Shown: positions 7,401-8,018 of the stretch, one piece after another
How positions within the stretch are numbered: the first letter of the stretch is position 1
How the letters are laid out: every line of letters starts with the position of its first letter
Assembly: GCA_028877005.1 (NCBI GenBank)
Contig: JAGWPI010000259.1
Location: 1-8,018 of the forward strand
DNA: 8,018 nt
Direction of reading: 5' to 3'
Source: Bacteroidota bacterium
GTDB lineage: Bacteria; Bacteroidota; Bacteroidia; Chitinophagales; Chitinophagaceae
Notes under the pieces: model-generated
The model's input: only the letters and a program-made list of their open reading frames with translations
Database searches by the model: none
What the model was told of the DNA's origin: nothing
Translations under genes and position numbers: made by a program

Positions 7401-7433
7401 TAAAGGTATTGAATATGGTTTATGCAATACAAG
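7401..7433 (-). promoter_or_regulatory. Candidate promoter of the metalloprotease
   Basis: On the minus strand, CTTG (7430-7433) is followed by a 21-base spacer and TACCTTTA (7401-7408). These match the Bacteroidota -33 (TTTG) and -7 (TAnnTTTG) elements with one mismatch each and near-standard spacing. The -7 box ends 20 bases before the ATG. The inverted repeat at 7419-7444 overlaps the spacer and the -33 box. Confidence 0.45.
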
Positions 7434-7444
7434 TGCTGCATAAA
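7419..7444. repeat. Inverted repeat TTTATGCA/TGCATAAA overlapping the metalloprotease promoter
   Basis: Perfect 8-base arms (7419-7426 and 7437-7444) surround a 10-base spacer. One arm sits in the promoter spacer and the other just upstream of the -33 box, where a repressor or activator dimer might bind. TGCATAAA occurs once more at 7530-7537, and TTTATGCA also occurs at 2-9 near the left edge. Confidence 0.4.
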
Positions 7445-7475
7445 TTATTAGCTATATCAATCTTAAAAATTGAAA

Positions 7476-7503
7476 GTTGCATTAAGCAGTTTATTAATGC
7501 AAC
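7476..7503. repeat. Perfect 10-bp inverted repeat upstream of the metalloprotease
   Basis: GTTGCATTAA (7476-7485) and TTAATGCAAC (7494-7503) are exact reverse complements separated by 8 bases. No T-run follows on either strand, so it is unlikely to be a terminator. It lies about 70 bases upstream of the proposed start of transcription and shares the core TGCAT with the neighbouring repeat at 7419-7444. A binding site for a dimeric regulator is possible. Confidence 0.5.
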
Positions 7504-7515
7504 ACATTTAATGTG
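7503..7515. repeat. Palindrome CACATT-T-AATGTG
   Basis: Six-base arms are symmetric about one central base, directly abutting the 10-bp inverted repeat. Symmetric sites of this size are typical of helix-turn-helix or CRP/FNR-like operators, but no regulator gene is nearby to support this. It could be coincidence in AT-rich DNA. Confidence 0.3.
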
Positions 7516-7623
7516 CTACCTGCGTTTGATGCATAAAGTGTTAATGTAAGTGGAAGTCTTAAAATTACAATGAAGTGGTTAGGAGTTTTTTAAATAAGGC
7601 ATTCTCTAACTCCTTGTTAAATA

Positions 7624-7661
7624 AAAAGAGACTGGCTCAAAAGTTAGAGGCAGCCTCTTTT
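7624..7661 (-). terminator. Intrinsic terminator of the histone-like gene
   Basis: The arms 7624-7638 and 7647-7661 pair over 13 of 15 positions, with two internal mismatches and an 8-base loop. On the minus strand the stem is followed by TTTTTATTT. It starts 24 bases after the TAG at 7686-7688. The right arm contains GAGGCAGCCTC, itself a near-perfect palindrome that could form a competing small hairpin. The plus strand also carries TTTTGTTTTT after the stem, so it may work in both directions. Confidence 0.75.
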
Positions 7662-7685
7662 GTTTTTAAATGAAGAAGTTTCTAA

Positions 7686-8018
7686 CTAAGCACCTGTACC
7701 GGTTGTGTTATTTTCAGTTGTCTCAGTATGGCTTACCTCTACCATTGGCATTACCATTTCATGAACTACTGTAGGTGCTGTAACTACTGGTGAAGGAGTA
7801 GCTTCTTTCTTTACTACTTTTTTAGGAGCCGGTTTAGCTACAACCGCTTTTTTAGGAGTTGCCTTTTTTGCAACTGCTTTTTTAGGTGCTGCTTTTTTTA
7901 CTACTTTTTTAGGAACCGGTTTAGCTGCAACCGCTTTTTTTGGAGTTGCCTTTTTTGCAACTGCTTTTTTAGGTGCTGCTTTTTTTACTACTTTTTTAGG
8001 AACCGGTTTAGCTGCAAC
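7686..8018 (-). CDS. Lysine/alanine/proline-rich histone-H1-like protein, C-terminal part (5' end outside window)
   Basis: An open frame of 110 codons enters from the right edge and ends at TAG (7686-7688); its start is not in the window. It begins with two copies of a 29-residue unit (VAAKPVPKKVVKKAAPKKAV and on to ATPKKA), each with eleven lysines and no acidic residue, then a degenerate third copy starting VVAKPAPKKVVKK. The last 40 or so residues differ: they are rich in V, T, M and P, weakly acidic, with no lysine (VVHEMVMPMVEV, then a TETTENNTTGTGA end). Lysine pairs recur every four to five residues, as in eukaryotic H1 tails and bacterial H1-like proteins such as Chlamydia Hc1/Hc2 and Pseudomonas AlgP, so nucleic-acid binding and compaction is the likeliest role. 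It could instead be the tail of a larger protein, for example an HU-type protein with a basic extension. The long A-runs on the coding strand fit the codon choice AAA for lysine. Confidence 0.75.
   Translation of the reverse strand, partial: VAAKPVPKKVVKKAAPKKAVAKKATPKKAVAAKPVPKKVVKKAAPKKAVAKKATPKKAVVAKPAPKKVVKKEATPSPVVTAPTVVHEMVMPMVEVSHTETTENNTTGTGA
7797..8018 (-). repeat. 87-bp coding tandem repeat in the histone-like gene
   Basis: Two complete copies (7932-8018 and 7845-7931) differ at a single base by eye (CCA versus CCT). A partial, more diverged third copy covers about 7797-7844. Each full copy encodes 29 residues, so copy-number change would keep the frame. The array continues to the window edge, so the total number of copies is unknown. 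Confidence 0.92.

Larger units (their letters stand above)
7381..7685. other. Gene-free 305-bp region: promoter, palindrome cluster and terminator
   Basis: Both flanking genes are on the minus strand, so this gap holds the upstream region of the metalloprotease (right of 7380) and the 3' end signals of the histone-like gene (left of 7686). It contains a promoter candidate, three short palindromes (7419-7444, 7476-7503, 7503-7515) and a terminator hairpin (7624-7661). The longest open stretch starting with ATG that I noted is about 12 codons (from 7511, +), with no support as a gene. I see no tRNA or known riboswitch. Confidence 0.7.

Noticed and set aside
7511..7549. Twelve-codon open frame on the plus strand
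   Set aside because: It is very short, overlaps the palindrome cluster, and has no promoter or ribosome binding site.
7571..7617. Inverted repeat AGGAGTT/AACTCCT
   Set aside because: It has only seven pairs with a loop of about 20 bases, so it is too weak to call as a terminator or operator.
7797..8018. CRISPR-like direct repeat array at the right edge
   Set aside because: The repeats are head-to-tail without unique spacers, preserve an open reading frame and encode a lysine-rich repeat protein.

Overview
The window looks like ordinary chromosome from an AT-rich member of the Bacteroidota, most likely the order Chitinophagales (Chitinophagaceae-like). Three things point there: a GldB-type gliding-motility lipoprotein, a large secreted metzincin of the DUF5117/DUF5118 type, and promoter-like boxes close to the Bacteroidota -7 consensus TAnnTTTG. 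There is also little Shine-Dalgarno sequence in front of the starts. The placement rests on gene content, not on a phylogeny.

Layout from left to right. gldB (107-1123, +) ends tail to tail with apaG (1120-1506, -), and their stop codons overlap. A 146-bp divergent intergenic region with a good TAnnTTTG box separates apaG from an isocitrate dehydrogenase of the Thermus/Rickettsia type (1653-3107, +). After 144 bp containing a small bulged hairpin comes a two-lipoyl-domain dihydrolipoamide acetyltransferase, E2 of the pyruvate dehydrogenase complex (3252-4892, +). A strong bidirectional terminator (4914-4953) lies between it and the convergent secreted zinc metalloprotease (4957-7380, -). The 305-bp gap 7381-7685 holds the metalloprotease promoter, a cluster of palindromes and the terminator of the last gene. 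That gene is a lysine/alanine/proline-rich, histone-H1-like protein built from 87-bp tandem repeats (7686-8018, -), cut off by the window edge.

Two genes belong to central carbon metabolism: PDH E2 makes acetyl-CoA and isocitrate dehydrogenase is a TCA step. Two act at the cell envelope or outside it: GldB and the metalloprotease. The last probably binds nucleic acid. No CRISPR array, insertion sequence, tRNA, rRNA, phage or defence gene is visible, and I see no convincing new system. Most worth a second look are the NAD-type cofactor signature in the isocitrate dehydrogenase, a Thr-to-Pro change beside the lipoyl lysine of the second E2 lipoyl domain, the nearly identical 87-bp repeats in the histone-like gene, and the palindrome cluster upstream of the metalloprotease.
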